From a virus, in IMG/VR virus record IMGVR_UViG_3300025326_000158, positions 1-29,275 of that record: a DNA stretch of 29,275 nt; one strand, given 5' to 3'. Positions within the stretch are counted from its first letter, which is position 1; each line of letters opens with the position of its first letter. The translations under genes and the position numbers were made by a program. This document shows, piece by piece, positions 14,252-21,757 of the stretch. The notes below the pieces were generated by a model. The model saw nothing but the letters and a program-made list of their open reading frames with translations, was not told the origin of the DNA and did no database searches.

Positions 14252-14482
14252 ATGCCAACATTTAAAGTCAAAGCATATCGGCGCACCGAGGCCGGAGTGA
14301 TATACCTGCCTGAGCACGAGGTTGCGCTGGTGTTCGCCGACCTGGCGAACATGCCGGACGACCTGCTGGTTGAGTTTGACAAGGTGTTCGAGCCGGCCGA
14401 TTCCGCGGCCAAGGCGATGGCGGAATCGCAAGTCGAGCTTGTGCTGCGCAAGAGGGGCATGATACCCGGAGGTGAGGAATGA
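14252..14482 (+). CDS. Small hypothetical protein
   Basis: This is a 76-residue acidic protein. AAGGAGG (14239-14245) precedes ATG 14252, and the stop overlaps the next start as ATGA, so it is translationally coupled to the gene at 14479. The sequence (PTFKVKAYRRTEAGVIYLPE, EFDKVFEPADSAAKAMAE) suggests a short beta-hairpin followed by a helix. No family is recognised. It may be a chaperone or partner of the downstream virion protein, judged only from coupling. Confidence 0.5.
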   Translation: MPTFKVKAYRRTEAGVIYLPEHEVALVFADLANMPDDLLVEFDKVFEPADSAAKAMAESQVELVLRKRGMIPGGEE

Positions 14483-15207
14483 ATACCGGCGGAAAGACAT
14501 CTTTCAAGGGTTCGCTGGAGGCCGTTTACCAACCTGCCCAGGGCTTTCCCGCGCCACTGCGCTGGAGGCTGCGGAATGGCTTGCGCAAATCCTTCCTGCA
14601 GGGGCTGGCTGTTTCCGCTCTGGCGCGCGGCGTCAGCCGGGCAACTGGCGTGATTACGCTGACCTCCGAGCTGATGGGCAGCCTATTTTTCATCCGGGAC
14701 GAAGATCGGGTGCTGTACGAGCGATTGAGAGAGTATGCGCGCCACGATCCAGACCCGAGCCTGGGCGAGATGATCCGGCAGATTCTCGACCGGCGGGTGA
14801 GGATCAATTACGGTACTCTGGCATACCGCGTAATCACCGACAATGGAGTGGCTTTCCTGGTTGACGATTGGGATGCCGATACGACCGACATCACCACGAT
14901 GAACTTCCACGCCTGTGGGACGGGCGCGGTGGCAGAGAACCAGACCGATTCCGCGCTGGGCGCGGAGGCGACCACGATCACCGACCGCGTGGCAGGCACG
15001 AAGTCCCAACCGGCAGCTAACCAACTGCGCAGCGTTGGCACGCAATCGTTCACCGGCTCGGGTGCGATCACCGAGCACGGCCTGTTCAGCGTGATCACCG
15101 AGAGCGCGGGTGTGCTGTGGGATCGCAGCGTTTTCGCCGCGATCAACGTCGTCAACGGCGACAGCATACAGTGGACGTATACCTGCACGGTGGCCGCCAA
15201 CGGATAG
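14479..15207 (+). CDS. Probable virion structural protein
   Basis: This is a 242-residue protein. The N-terminus (1-105) is basic to mixed, with a helical part (EDRVLYERLREYARHDPDP). The C-terminal 130 residues are Thr/Ala/Gly-rich with the phage structural pattern NFHACGTGAVAENQTDSALG, TDRVAGTKS, ITEHGLFSV, GVLWDRSVFAAINVVNGDS. The latter half is a recurring module in head or tail fibre/collar-type proteins of many phages (the LWDR..F..INV.NGDSI pattern). Which virion part it belongs to is not shown. Two hairpin copies follow the stop. Confidence 0.55.
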   Translation: MNTGGKTSFKGSLEAVYQPAQGFPAPLRWRLRNGLRKSFLQGLAVSALARGVSRATGVITLTSELMGSLFFIRDEDRVLYERLREYARHDPDPSLGEMIRQILDRRVRINYGTLAYRVITDNGVAFLVDDWDADTTDITTMNFHACGTGAVAENQTDSALGAEATTITDRVAGTKSQPAANQLRSVGTQSFTGSGAITEHGLFSVITESAGVLWDRSVFAAINVVNGDSIQWTYTCTVAANG

Positions 15208-15398
15208 TGGCAACTTTGCTGCCGATCGGCTTCCTCATCGCTAATCAGGTAAATTACAACAATGCGCTGAACGGCACTTTCCGCACCAATGCCACGCGGC
15301 AACTTTGTTGCCGACGGCGATCCAGAAGACGATCTTGTGCGGCAACTTCTGTGAGACATGGCCAAGCGGCTGATTGGCATGTTGTGAGGAGGTGAAAT
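15208..15398 (+). other. Gap with two hairpins and a possibly broken small ORF
   Basis: No intact gene fits these 191 nt. GGCAACTTTGCTGCC (15209-15223) and the perfect CGGCAACTTTGTTGCCG (15297-15313) belong to the hairpin family. Frame 3 between them reads IANQVNYNNALNGTFRTNA, and after the second hairpin a different frame reads TAIQKTILCGNFCETWPSG then stop. This suggests a small coding segment interrupted by the repeat; there is no start codon with an SD, so it is reported only as a possible remnant. Confidence 0.3.
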
Positions 15399-15905
15399 GT
15401 GGCTTCCGGCGATCCTGTTGTCCAGGTTCTGAGTATCATGCCGCCCGCGGCGAATTACGCCACGTTCGATGTGCGTCCAAGTGCATCCACTCCAGCAGAG
15501 AATTTCCCGGTTTGGGATTTCGATCCCACCGCGATTGAATATCTGGACTTCCTCTGCATCTTACGTGGGTATGATGGTGGTGGACTGACTTTTACCTTGC
15601 CCTGGTCAGCATCGACGGCTGCTTCCGGCCAGACCCGCTGGGAAATGGCGATCCGTGCTTTCCCAGATGATGCTGAAGATATCGATGCCGCGCACACTTA
15701 TGATTTCAACGGCGTGTCTGACACCGCAGCTTCCGCATCCGGTGAACCCTCTTATCCAACGATTGCGTTCACGAATGGGGCTGATATGGATAGCTGGGCA
15801 GATGGACAGGTGGCAATCGTGCGTGTGCGTCGCGATCCGACCCACGTGGATGACAATATGGCTGGCGACGCGGAGCTTTGGACGATTAGTGGCATTGAAT
15901 CCTAA
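15399..15905 (+). CDS. Probable virion protein (phage structural family)
   Basis: This is a 168-residue protein with the compact pattern DFLCILRGYDGGGLTFTLPW, RAFPDDAEDI, AHTYDFNGV, FTNGADMDSWADGQ and RVRRDPTHVDDNMAGDAEL. I recognise this as a widespread phage structural family with no defined role, most likely a beta-sandwich fibre or decoration domain. The start is GTG 15399, because AGGAGG (15387-15392) is 6 nt upstream; the overlapping ATG at 15397 opens only a 12-codon frame. It precedes a LamG protein, so a capsid fibre or adhesin complex is plausible. Confidence 0.6.
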   Translation: MASGDPVVQVLSIMPPAANYATFDVRPSASTPAENFPVWDFDPTAIEYLDFLCILRGYDGGGLTFTLPWSASTAASGQTRWEMAIRAFPDDAEDIDAAHTYDFNGVSDTAASASGEPSYPTIAFTNGADMDSWADGQVAIVRVRRDPTHVDDNMAGDAELWTISGIES

Positions 15906-15942
15906 TCAACACTACTTGGATTTCTTTGGCGTGGAGACATAA

Positions 15943-16683
15943 ATGGCCAGACTGTTTACCCGGGTAGATTTCGAGGCTCTATATTATGCAGGTGTGCCGC
16001 TAACCGATGGCCCACTGACCATCTCCTGCTGGGTATATCCGGTATCCAGCAACATCATGTATATCATAGCTCTTGGAGATGCCAGCGCCGCAAGCATCTG
16101 GATGCGCCGTCTGTCAGCCGGTGAACTGGAATGGTCGTTGTGGGGTAGTGGCGGCCTGCGCTCGGCAACTACCACCAACACAATGACGACAAATGCCTGG
16201 AATCACCTGTTGGGCTCGACTACAGCAGGGGGTCAATCCATGCGGGCATTGATTAACAATGCAGGTCTTCATGCTCCGAGTGGCACCGACCTTAGTTTGT
16301 CGTTGACTAACAACTTCAACATTGCTCGGAGCGCCGCAGCATCTAGTTACTGGGATGGACGAATCGCAGAGATTGTCATCTGGAACGCCGTTCTTGATCC
16401 CTCTGAGGAGACGGCGCTTTACCGCAAGGTTCATCCATTTAACATTCGCCCTAATGCCCTGGTTTCATATATCCCGCTCTGGCGAGCAGAGGACGAGGAT
16501 TATATTGCCAATTATTCGTTCAGCCTGGTAAGCACGCCGGACGTTGCCGAACATCCATCGTTAATCTATCAGGTGCCGAGGGCATATTTTCTTCCCGCTG
16601 CGCCTGCGGCGGACGAGCGGGCGATCAAAGCTCTGTTCGTGAGGCCTGATTGGTCGCACCAAATAGCAGGATTAGGAGTGTAG
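15943..16683 (+). CDS. LamG / concanavalin-like lectin-fold protein
   Basis: This is a 246-residue protein. The first 180 residues have the LamG (Laminin_G_3) pattern: LTISCWVYPVSSN, an internal AWNHLLGSTTAGGQSMRALI strand pair, NFNIARSAAASSYWDGRIAE and IVIWNAVLDPSEETALYRK, the typical closing element (GRI.e..iWn..L...E...l). The C-terminus (181-246) has a short distinct region. Such domains bind carbohydrates or proteins and are common in phage adhesins. Its place between head genes and the connector points to a capsid-surface binding protein, unless tail fibres are encoded out of order here. GGAGA is about 10 nt before the ATG. Confidence 0.7.
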   Translation: MARLFTRVDFEALYYAGVPLTDGPLTISCWVYPVSSNIMYIIALGDASAASIWMRRLSAGELEWSLWGSGGLRSATTTNTMTTNAWNHLLGSTTAGGQSMRALINNAGLHAPSGTDLSLSLTNNFNIARSAAASSYWDGRIAEIVIWNAVLDPSEETALYRKVHPFNIRPNALVSYIPLWRAEDEDYIANYSFSLVSTPDVAEHPSLIYQVPRAYFLPAAPAADERAIKALFVRPDWSHQIAGLGV

Positions 16684-16684
16684 C

Positions 16685-17131
16685 ATGGCACAAATTGGAG
16701 TGGCGATCATCGCCGAGGAGGCGCTGGCCGCGGCAACGGTAGAGACACTGATCCAGCTGATCGCAGCCGCCAATCATTCGATCAAGATTCTCGGCTGGGG
16801 CGTGTTCTTCGACGGTGTTTCCGTGACTGCCGAGCCGGTGCAGGTGGAGTTGCTGCGCCAGACCACCGCCGGCACGGCGTCGGCGCTGACATTGGTCAAG
16901 CTGAACGACAGCAACGCCGATGGCCTGGATACCACTGCCCAGCAGGACTTTACCGGCGAGCCTACTGCGGGCGACATCCTGGACGTTGCCGAGGTGCACC
17001 CACAATCCGGATATGAGGTCAAATACCCGCTGGGTCAAGAGCCGATCTGCGGCGCGGGCGACCGGATTGGGCTGCGCGCCACCGCGCCGGCGATCGTCAA
17101 CGCCAGGGCAAAGATATTCTTCGAGGAGTGA
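16685..17131 (+). CDS. Hypothetical virion-like protein
   Basis: This 148-residue protein starts 1 nt after the preceding stop, with GGAG upstream. The sequence alternates hydrophobic strands (GVAIIAEEALAAATVETLIQ, IKILGWGVFFDGVSVTAEPV, QVELLRQTTAGTASALTLVK) and ends GDRIGLRATAPAIVNARAKIFFEE. This looks like a beta-barrel or jelly-roll phage structural protein resembling those found beside LamG-type adhesins. The family is not firmly recognised, and no enzymatic residues stand out. Confidence 0.5.
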   Translation: MAQIGVAIIAEEALAAATVETLIQLIAAANHSIKILGWGVFFDGVSVTAEPVQVELLRQTTAGTASALTLVKLNDSNADGLDTTAQQDFTGEPTAGDILDVAEVHPQSGYEVKYPLGQEPICGAGDRIGLRATAPAIVNARAKIFFEE

Positions 17132-17132
17132 C

Positions 17133-17495
17133 GTGAGGCCGCAATGTCATTACAGGCCGCCCTGGAAAATCTATTACGATGGCGGGGCGACATACAACGG
17201 GAACGCGTGGGACGCGCCGGTGTTTGGAGTGCTAGTGATCGTGGAGTTCGATTTTGACCACGGGCGGCGATTGGTGATGGCCGCAGATTATTATGTGTAT
17301 CGAGACTACAGGTGGTATGGTGTGGACTGGATCGGGATGGTCGATTATCTGGCCCAGCCTGGCCCAAAGCGGGTACTGTTTGGGCGCACTGTGCCGAGTG
17401 ATTATTTCAATAAGATGGTGAAGCGCGCCAATGAAGACCCCGATTTTCCTATCCGGACGGCCTGGGGGGCGCGTGAGCGGAGGGTAATTGACTAA
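17133..17495 (+). CDS. Conserved phage protein of unknown function
   Basis: This is a 120-residue protein with a pattern I recognise from other phage virion clusters: PPWKIYYDGGATY, GVLVIVEFDFDHGR, DYYVYRDYRWYGVDWIGMVD, VLFGRTVPSDYFNKMVKRAN, DPDFP. It is rich in Tyr, Trp and Asp. The start is GTG 17133, because GAGGAG (17123-17128) is 4 nt upstream and the preceding gene ends at 17131. It overlaps the repeat protein by 8 nt. Function is unknown; the abundant tyrosines in acidic context are the type of site tyrosine sulfotransferases use, an untested link to the gene at 13406. Confidence 0.6.
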   Translation: MRPQCHYRPPWKIYYDGGATYNGNAWDAPVFGVLVIVEFDFDHGRRLVMAADYYVYRDYRWYGVDWIGMVDYLAQPGPKRVLFGRTVPSDYFNKMVKRANEDPDFPIRTAWGARERRVID

Positions 17496-19575
17496 TCCAT
17501 CCTTCACCCAGGTTGCTTTTCGCGGTCGCAACGATGACGGATCCGAGAGCGGTGCGTCCTGGAAGGCCGCTCAGAATATCAACTGGACGCAGGATACCGG
17601 CCAGAATTTCCGCGTCCGTTTTCTGATCGACGAGTCGGGGGCGAAAGCCTGGACCAATAAAATCTGGAACCTGTATTACTCTCTGAACGGGGGCGCTTAT
17701 ACCGCGGTCAGCGGGACGACCCCGGTGCAGTTTGCCCTGTCGAATAACTTCGCGGATGGGGATGACTGCACCTCGCAGCTTACTGGCGGAAGTGGCGCCT
17801 TCGTTACCAACAACAACGGGATGAAGGAGGCGACCGGCGGGGCGATCAACTCGGGCGCGATCGGAGAGTATTTCGACACCGAGTGGTGCCTAACGCTTGA
17901 CGCTGGTCAAGTGTCGAATAACGACACTATCGCTCTGCGCATCTACGACGGAGCGACGGCCATCACGGCATATACCAATACACCGACGATCACGGTCGTC
18001 GAGGGGACGCAGTTTCAGCAAACCGTTGCCGGCACGCTGAACAGCAGCGGCGCGCTGCTCAGGCAAACGCAAGCAGCGAAAAGCGGATCGACGACGCCCG
18101 CAGGTGACCTGCTCAGGCAAACGCAAGCAGCGAAAAGCGGATCGACGACGCCAACCGGGACGCTGAGCAAGCAGGCCCGCACCTCTAAAGCCGGGACGCT
18201 GAACTTGTCTGGCGCGTTGAGCATCACCAGGCTGAAAAGCCTGGCTGGCACATTGACAACCGCTGGCGCGCTGACGCGCATCGTGTACGACATGGTTGCC
18301 GCCTGGGTGATCGAGCACGTCTACGACTACCGCATCCGCGCCCGCGTGATGCGGCGCAGGCTGATCGCCAGCTTGGTCGAGAGGATTGGCGGCAACGAGT
18401 TTTCCCAATCCATTTCCGGGACGCTGAGCAGCAGTGGTGTATTGAGCAAGCTGATAAGCCTAAGTAAAGCCGGGACGCTGAGCAGCAGTGGTGTATTGAG
18501 CAAGCAGCCCCGAACTGCGAAGACTGGCACGTTGAGCAGCGCGGGCACCCTGGTGGGCCAGGCACGTAAGGCTCTGGACGGCATGCTCAGCAGCGCAGGA
18601 GCGCTGATCAAACGCACCGGCACAGCCAAAGCGGGCACGCTGAATAGCAGTGGAGGGTTGCTCAAGCGCACAGCGCGAGGCCTGGCTGGCAGCTTGTCCG
18701 GCAGCGGGGCACTGGCCAGGCAGGCGATCCTGGCTAAGATAGGCACGCTCACCAGTTCCGGCGTATTGAGCGGGTCGAAAGTGACCTTGCGCAGCCTGAC
18801 GGGCACGCTGAACAGCTCAGGCGCCCTGGTGAGAAAGGCCGTGAAATCCCTGGCCGGCGCGTTGAGCAGCTCCGGCGCGCTGAGCAAGCAGGCCCAAGCT
18901 GCCAAGGCTGGAACGCTCAGCGAGAGCGGCACACTGATCAAGAGAACCGCTACTGCCAAGGCCGGCACGCTGAACAGTTCCGGCGCTTTGGTGGCGCTCA
19001 AAACCTTCTTGAGAGCCCTTACCGCCACGCTCTCCAGCAGCGGTACGCTGAACAAGATGGTCAGGACGAGCAAAGCTGGGATGCTCTCCAGCAGCGGCAG
19101 TCTGACCAAACGCGCTGTGCGGGCATTCTCCGCCCTGTTGAGCAGTAGCGGGAACGTCACAAAACGAACCGGCGCCACCAAAACAGGCTCGCTCGGTTCA
19201 TCCGGTGTTCTGGCGGGACTCAAGACGATGTACAGAAGCCTGGCGGGCGCGCTGTCCTCTTCCGGCGTATTATCACGCCGCCCCGGGAAACAAGTCGCCG
19301 GGACACTTATCGAGAGCGGGGCGCTGAGCGTATCTGCCCGCAAGGCGCTTTCGGGCATGTTGTCTTCGTCCGGCAATGTCGTCAAGCGGATCAGACGCAG
19401 CTTGAGCGGCGTGCTGAGCTGGCTGGGCAATCTGGCAAGCCAGATCATTGGGCCGGCGGTTGGCTTGGAGGAGCTGTATCTGCACACAGAATCGCTGGAA
19501 TTGACCCTGTGGACGGAGAGCACGGAGATTGTTTTGCATGATGGATCGCTGGCATTGACTCTGGAGGATTTATAG
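17488..19575 (+). CDS. Long virion-like protein made of 18-residue repeats
   Basis: This is a 695-residue protein. Residues 1-180 form a beta-rich head (NIYYS-type strands, TVVEGTQF). Residues about 181-660 contain about 24 copies of an 18-residue unit, consensus AGTLSSSGALSKxxxxxK, with basic Lys/Arg at fixed positions. Units 12, 16 and 20 are 20 residues long, giving a 74-residue superperiod. A non-repeat helix (about 258-300) interrupts units 5 and 6. The C-terminus repeats a strand pattern (ELTLWTESTEIVLHDGS). TTG 17488 is the start, with GGAGG (17479-17483) 4 nt upstream. Repeats of this kind occur in uncharacterised phage proteins; a fibre or solenoid is likely, function unknown. Confidence 0.65.
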   Translation: MTNPSFTQVAFRGRNDDGSESGASWKAAQNINWTQDTGQNFRVRFLIDESGAKAWTNKIWNLYYSLNGGAYTAVSGTTPVQFALSNNFADGDDCTSQLTGGSGAFVTNNNGMKEATGGAINSGAIGEYFDTEWCLTLDAGQVSNNDTIALRIYDGATAITAYTNTPTITVVEGTQFQQTVAGTLNSSGALLRQTQAAKSGSTTPAGDLLRQTQAAKSGSTTPTGTLSKQARTSKAGTLNLSGALSITRLKSLAGTLTTAGALTRIVYDMVAAWVIEHVYDYRIRARVMRRRLIASLVERIGGNEFSQSISGTLSSSGVLSKLISLSKAGTLSSSGVLSKQPRTAKTGTLSSAGTLVGQARKALDGMLSSAGALIKRTGTAKAGTLNSSGGLLKRTARGLAGSLSGSGALARQAILAKIGTLTSSGVLSGSKVTLRSLTGTLNSSGALVRKAVKSLAGALSSSGALSKQAQAAKAGTLSESGTLIKRTATAKAGTLNSSGALVALKTFLRALTATLSSSGTLNKMVRTSKAGMLSSSGSLTKRAVRAFSALLSSSGNVTKRTGATKTGSLGSSGVLAGLKTMYRSLAGALSSSGVLSRRPGKQVAGTLIESGALSVSARKALSGMLSSSGNVVKRIRRSLSGVLSWLGNLASQIIGPAVGLEELYLHTESLELTLWTESTEIVLHDGSLALTLEDL
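18055..18152 (+). repeat. Recent tandem duplication, 54-nt period
   Basis: A 44-nt segment at 18055-18098 is repeated exactly at 18109-18152, offset by 54 nt, one repeat unit of 18 residues. It encodes LLRQTQAAKSGSTT twice. Confidence 0.8.
18416..18504 (+). repeat. Second recent tandem duplication, 54-nt period
   Basis: A 35-nt segment at 18416-18450 recurs exactly at 18470-18504. Both encode SGTLSSSGVLSK. The 54-nt offset is the same as at 18055. Confidence 0.8.
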
Positions 19576-19889
19576 TGGCCGATTACCCATATTTCAAGAA
19601 CTCGCCGAAGCGAGTGCTTTCCTGGGAGCGCAAAGCCTTCTATTTTGATTCCATCCCCCAAGGTGGGTCAGTTGTACCCACCGATGTCACAGTGCTTTTG
19701 AAGGAGCTGCCAGACATGGAGGACGTGTCTTCAACGAAACTGAGCGGGTTCGCCAACGTAGCCACGTACACGATCACGCTGCCGATCGTGCAGGACCTGG
19801 AGCGCGGCAAGGAATACGAATTGTGGGTGGGCTTTATCAAATCGGGAAATACATTCGGAGATATTTTGCACATCATCTGCCCGCGGTAG
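19575..19889 (+). CDS. Small hypothetical virion-like protein
   Basis: This 104-residue protein starts with GTG 19575, overlapping the preceding TAG by one base, with GGAGG (19562-19566) 8 nt upstream. Residues look like a small Ig-like or beta-sandwich fold (TDVTVLLKELPDMEDVSSTK, VATYTITLPIVQDLERGKEY, ELWVGFIKSGNTFGDILHII). It ends CPR. It resembles small phage adaptor proteins that follow fibre genes, but I cannot name the family with confidence. A hairpin cluster follows. Confidence 0.55.
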   Translation: MADYPYFKNSPKRVLSWERKAFYFDSIPQGGSVVPTDVTVLLKELPDMEDVSSTKLSGFANVATYTITLPIVQDLERGKEYELWVGFIKSGNTFGDILHIICPR

Positions 19890-19893
19890 CTGT

Positions 19894-19970
19894 CGGCAGT
19901 TTGCCGCATGGAATGTATATCGGCAGTAATACTGCCGCCGGTATTACTGCCGATAGCAGTATTACTGCCG
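19894..19970. repeat. Cluster of short hairpins before the connector gene
   Basis: CGGCAGTTTGCCG (19894-19906) and CGGCAGTAATACTGCCG (19921-19937) are perfect. Two half-degenerate copies ending TATTACTGCCG follow (19939-19952 and 19957-19970). Next come ATAACACGAATTAT and TTATCGATCG just before the start at 19999. The 109-nt gap has no ORF. Confidence 0.75.
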
Positions 19971-19998
19971 ATAACACGAATTATCGATCGAGGAAACG

Positions 19999-21213
19999 AT
20001 GTCCACTTTGACCAGGTTATCCACCTTTAATGATCGCCTGGACCGCCTGATGATGGGGATCCGCACGGATGATCTCTCGGAGACCGACAGGGACGCGGCC
20101 ATCCGCCACGCGGCGCGCGAATACGGCCAGGACCGCCCGCGGCGGGAGACGATCGAGTTCGCCGGCGACGGCGGCTCGTATTACCTGATGTATGGCAATG
20201 CCGAGGACGTGGACGAGGCTGGGCGAGATGCGGGGATCGACCTGGCCAGCAGCGGGGCGGACCAGAAACTTGGCGTGCTGTTCACGCTGGACTACCGAAT
20301 GGAGGTGCATCAGGTCAACCTGTGGCTCTCCAGGACGGGCACTCCGGCAGGCACGTGCAGCGTGGCGCTATATACGGTGGCGAGCAATCTGCCGGACAAA
20401 TTGATCGCCACTTCGAGCGACGTGGACCCGGATGGATTGGAGGGCGCGCCGGCGGGGATCTACAACCGGGTGCGCTTCCCGTTCCCGGCGGACGAGATCA
20501 TCGAGCTGCCGGCGGGGACGTACGCGGCGGTGCTGCAAGCCAGCGGGTATACCTACGCCAATGGGACGACCGAGATCATCCTGGGCGTGGACCAGAGCGG
20601 GGTAACCAACACGGTGGTCACCTACAACGGCACGGTCTGGAGCGCCTACGGGACCGATAGCGCGGGGATCATCGAGGTGGTGGCGGGGATCCCGGGCTGG
20701 CGTGACGAATCGGGAGCGATCGTGAGCGTGGAATACCCGGCGGCCAGCATCAGCGCAAACGAGCAGCCGCAGATGCTGGAGGACGAGGATTACCGCCTGT
20801 TCCGGGCTGCGGATGGTATATGGATTTACTTCCCCAACCACGCGCCGGCGGCGACCGAGAAAGTGCGCCTGACCTACAGCCGGCCCTATTCATGGCTGGA
20901 GGCGGCCGACCCGCTGATCGACACGCCGGAGATCCACTTCGAGGCGATCTGCAACCTGGCTGCGGCGATGGCCTGCGAGTGGCTGGCGGTGCGTTACGGG
21001 CAGAATCGAGACAGCACGATCAGCGCCGATTCGGTAGAGCGCAGGACCCAGGCGGACGTGTACATGAGCCTGGCGGGCAAATTCCGCAGCGCCTACAAGA
21101 TGCTGGTCGGGCTCGGGAAGGCGGAGATATTGCCCGGGCAGGTCCTGGCGGACGTGGACTACGCCTACGAGATCGGGGCGGACTTTCTGTTCCACCGCAG
21201 GGGCAGGAGATAG
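19999..21213 (+). CDS. Head-tail connector protein with an inserted beta domain
   Basis: This is a 404-residue protein. Residues 1-60 and about 230-404 match a gp6/adaptor-type head-tail connector: TDDLSETDRDAAIRHAAREYGQDRPR, then GWRDESGAIVSVEYPA, EAICNLAAAMACEWLA, DSTISADSVERRTQADVYMS. Such a ring would sit under the portal. Between them (about 61-229) lies a separate beta-rich domain (HQVNLWLSRTGTPAGTCSVA, FPADEIIELPAGTYAAVLQA) resembling jelly-roll or choice-of-anchor type decorations, so the connector may carry an exposed binding domain at the neck. GAGGAA precedes ATG 19999; the next gene starts 1 nt after the stop. Confidence 0.7.
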   Translation: MSTLTRLSTFNDRLDRLMMGIRTDDLSETDRDAAIRHAAREYGQDRPRRETIEFAGDGGSYYLMYGNAEDVDEAGRDAGIDLASSGADQKLGVLFTLDYRMEVHQVNLWLSRTGTPAGTCSVALYTVASNLPDKLIATSSDVDPDGLEGAPAGIYNRVRFPFPADEIIELPAGTYAAVLQASGYTYANGTTEIILGVDQSGVTNTVVTYNGTVWSAYGTDSAGIIEVVAGIPGWRDESGAIVSVEYPAASISANEQPQMLEDEDYRLFRAADGIWIYFPNHAPAATEKVRLTYSRPYSWLEAADPLIDTPEIHFEAICNLAAAMACEWLAVRYGQNRDSTISADSVERRTQADVYMSLAGKFRSAYKMLVGLGKAEILPGQVLADVDYAYEIGADFLFHRRGRR

Positions 21214-21214
21214 C

Positions 21215-21757
21215 ATGGCCGGCCCGATGATCGAATTCGAGATCGACGTGAGCGAGCTGCTGCGGTTGGCGGCGGCGGTCCCGGTGCTGGAGCGGGCCAT
21301 CGAGGAGGAGGGCGCGCTGGCGATGGAGGAGAGCGGGATGCTGCTGACCGGGATGGTGGCGGCCAGGACGCCGGTCAATTATGGGCTGCTGCGCAGTTCG
21401 ATCTCCTGGCCGGCGGGCTTCGAGACCCAGGGCAGCATATTAGACACTCTGCGCGGCATCGTGGGCGCCAGCGACAAGCCGGGCACCGGTGGGACCTCCA
21501 CGGCGACCTACGTGTGGTACGTGGAGGAGGGCACCGGTCCGCACTGGCCGCCGGCGGGGCCGTTGAAATTGTGGGCGATCCGTAAGTTCGGCGACGAGCG
21601 GGTCGGCTATGCGGTACAGCGAGCGATCGCTATGCGAGGCACGCGGGGCGCGCACATGTTCCAGAAGGCCTGGAACGAGGGCGGCAGATCGGGCGTGACG
21701 CGCATCTGGGATGGCGTGCCGGTGAAGTCGATGGTCAAGTTCAGAGGAGCGGCTTAG
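21215..21757 (+). CDS. Neck / tail-completion protein, HK97 gp10-like
   Basis: This is a 180-residue protein with the HK97 gp10 pattern: LAMEESGMLLTGMVAARTPVN, the strand-loop TYVWYVEEGTGPHW, LWAIRKFGDE and the terminal RGTRGAHMFQKAW. These proteins bind between connector and tail or act in tail completion. AGGAG (21205-21209) is 5 nt upstream of the ATG. The order connector, gp10-like, tail terminator, tail tube is the standard siphovirus order, supporting the call. Confidence 0.75.
   Translation: MAGPMIEFEIDVSELLRLAAAVPVLERAIEEEGALAMEESGMLLTGMVAARTPVNYGLLRSSISWPAGFETQGSILDTLRGIVGASDKPGTGGTSTATYVWYVEEGTGPHWPPAGPLKLWAIRKFGDERVGYAVQRAIAMRGTRGAHMFQKAWNEGGRSGVTRIWDGVPVKSMVKFRGAA

Noticed and set aside
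18327-19661. Long minus-strand ORF of 444 codons opposite the repeat protein
   Set aside because: It mirrors the 54-nt repeats on the other strand, has no SD and lies fully within a gene with good start and repeats. It is a shadow of GC-rich repetitive coding DNA.
20322-21230. Other + strand frames over the connector and tail genes (20322, 20820, 22564, 23124)
   Set aside because: They are Gly/Arg/Pro-rich out-of-frame reads of GC-rich genes without SD and without family patterns.
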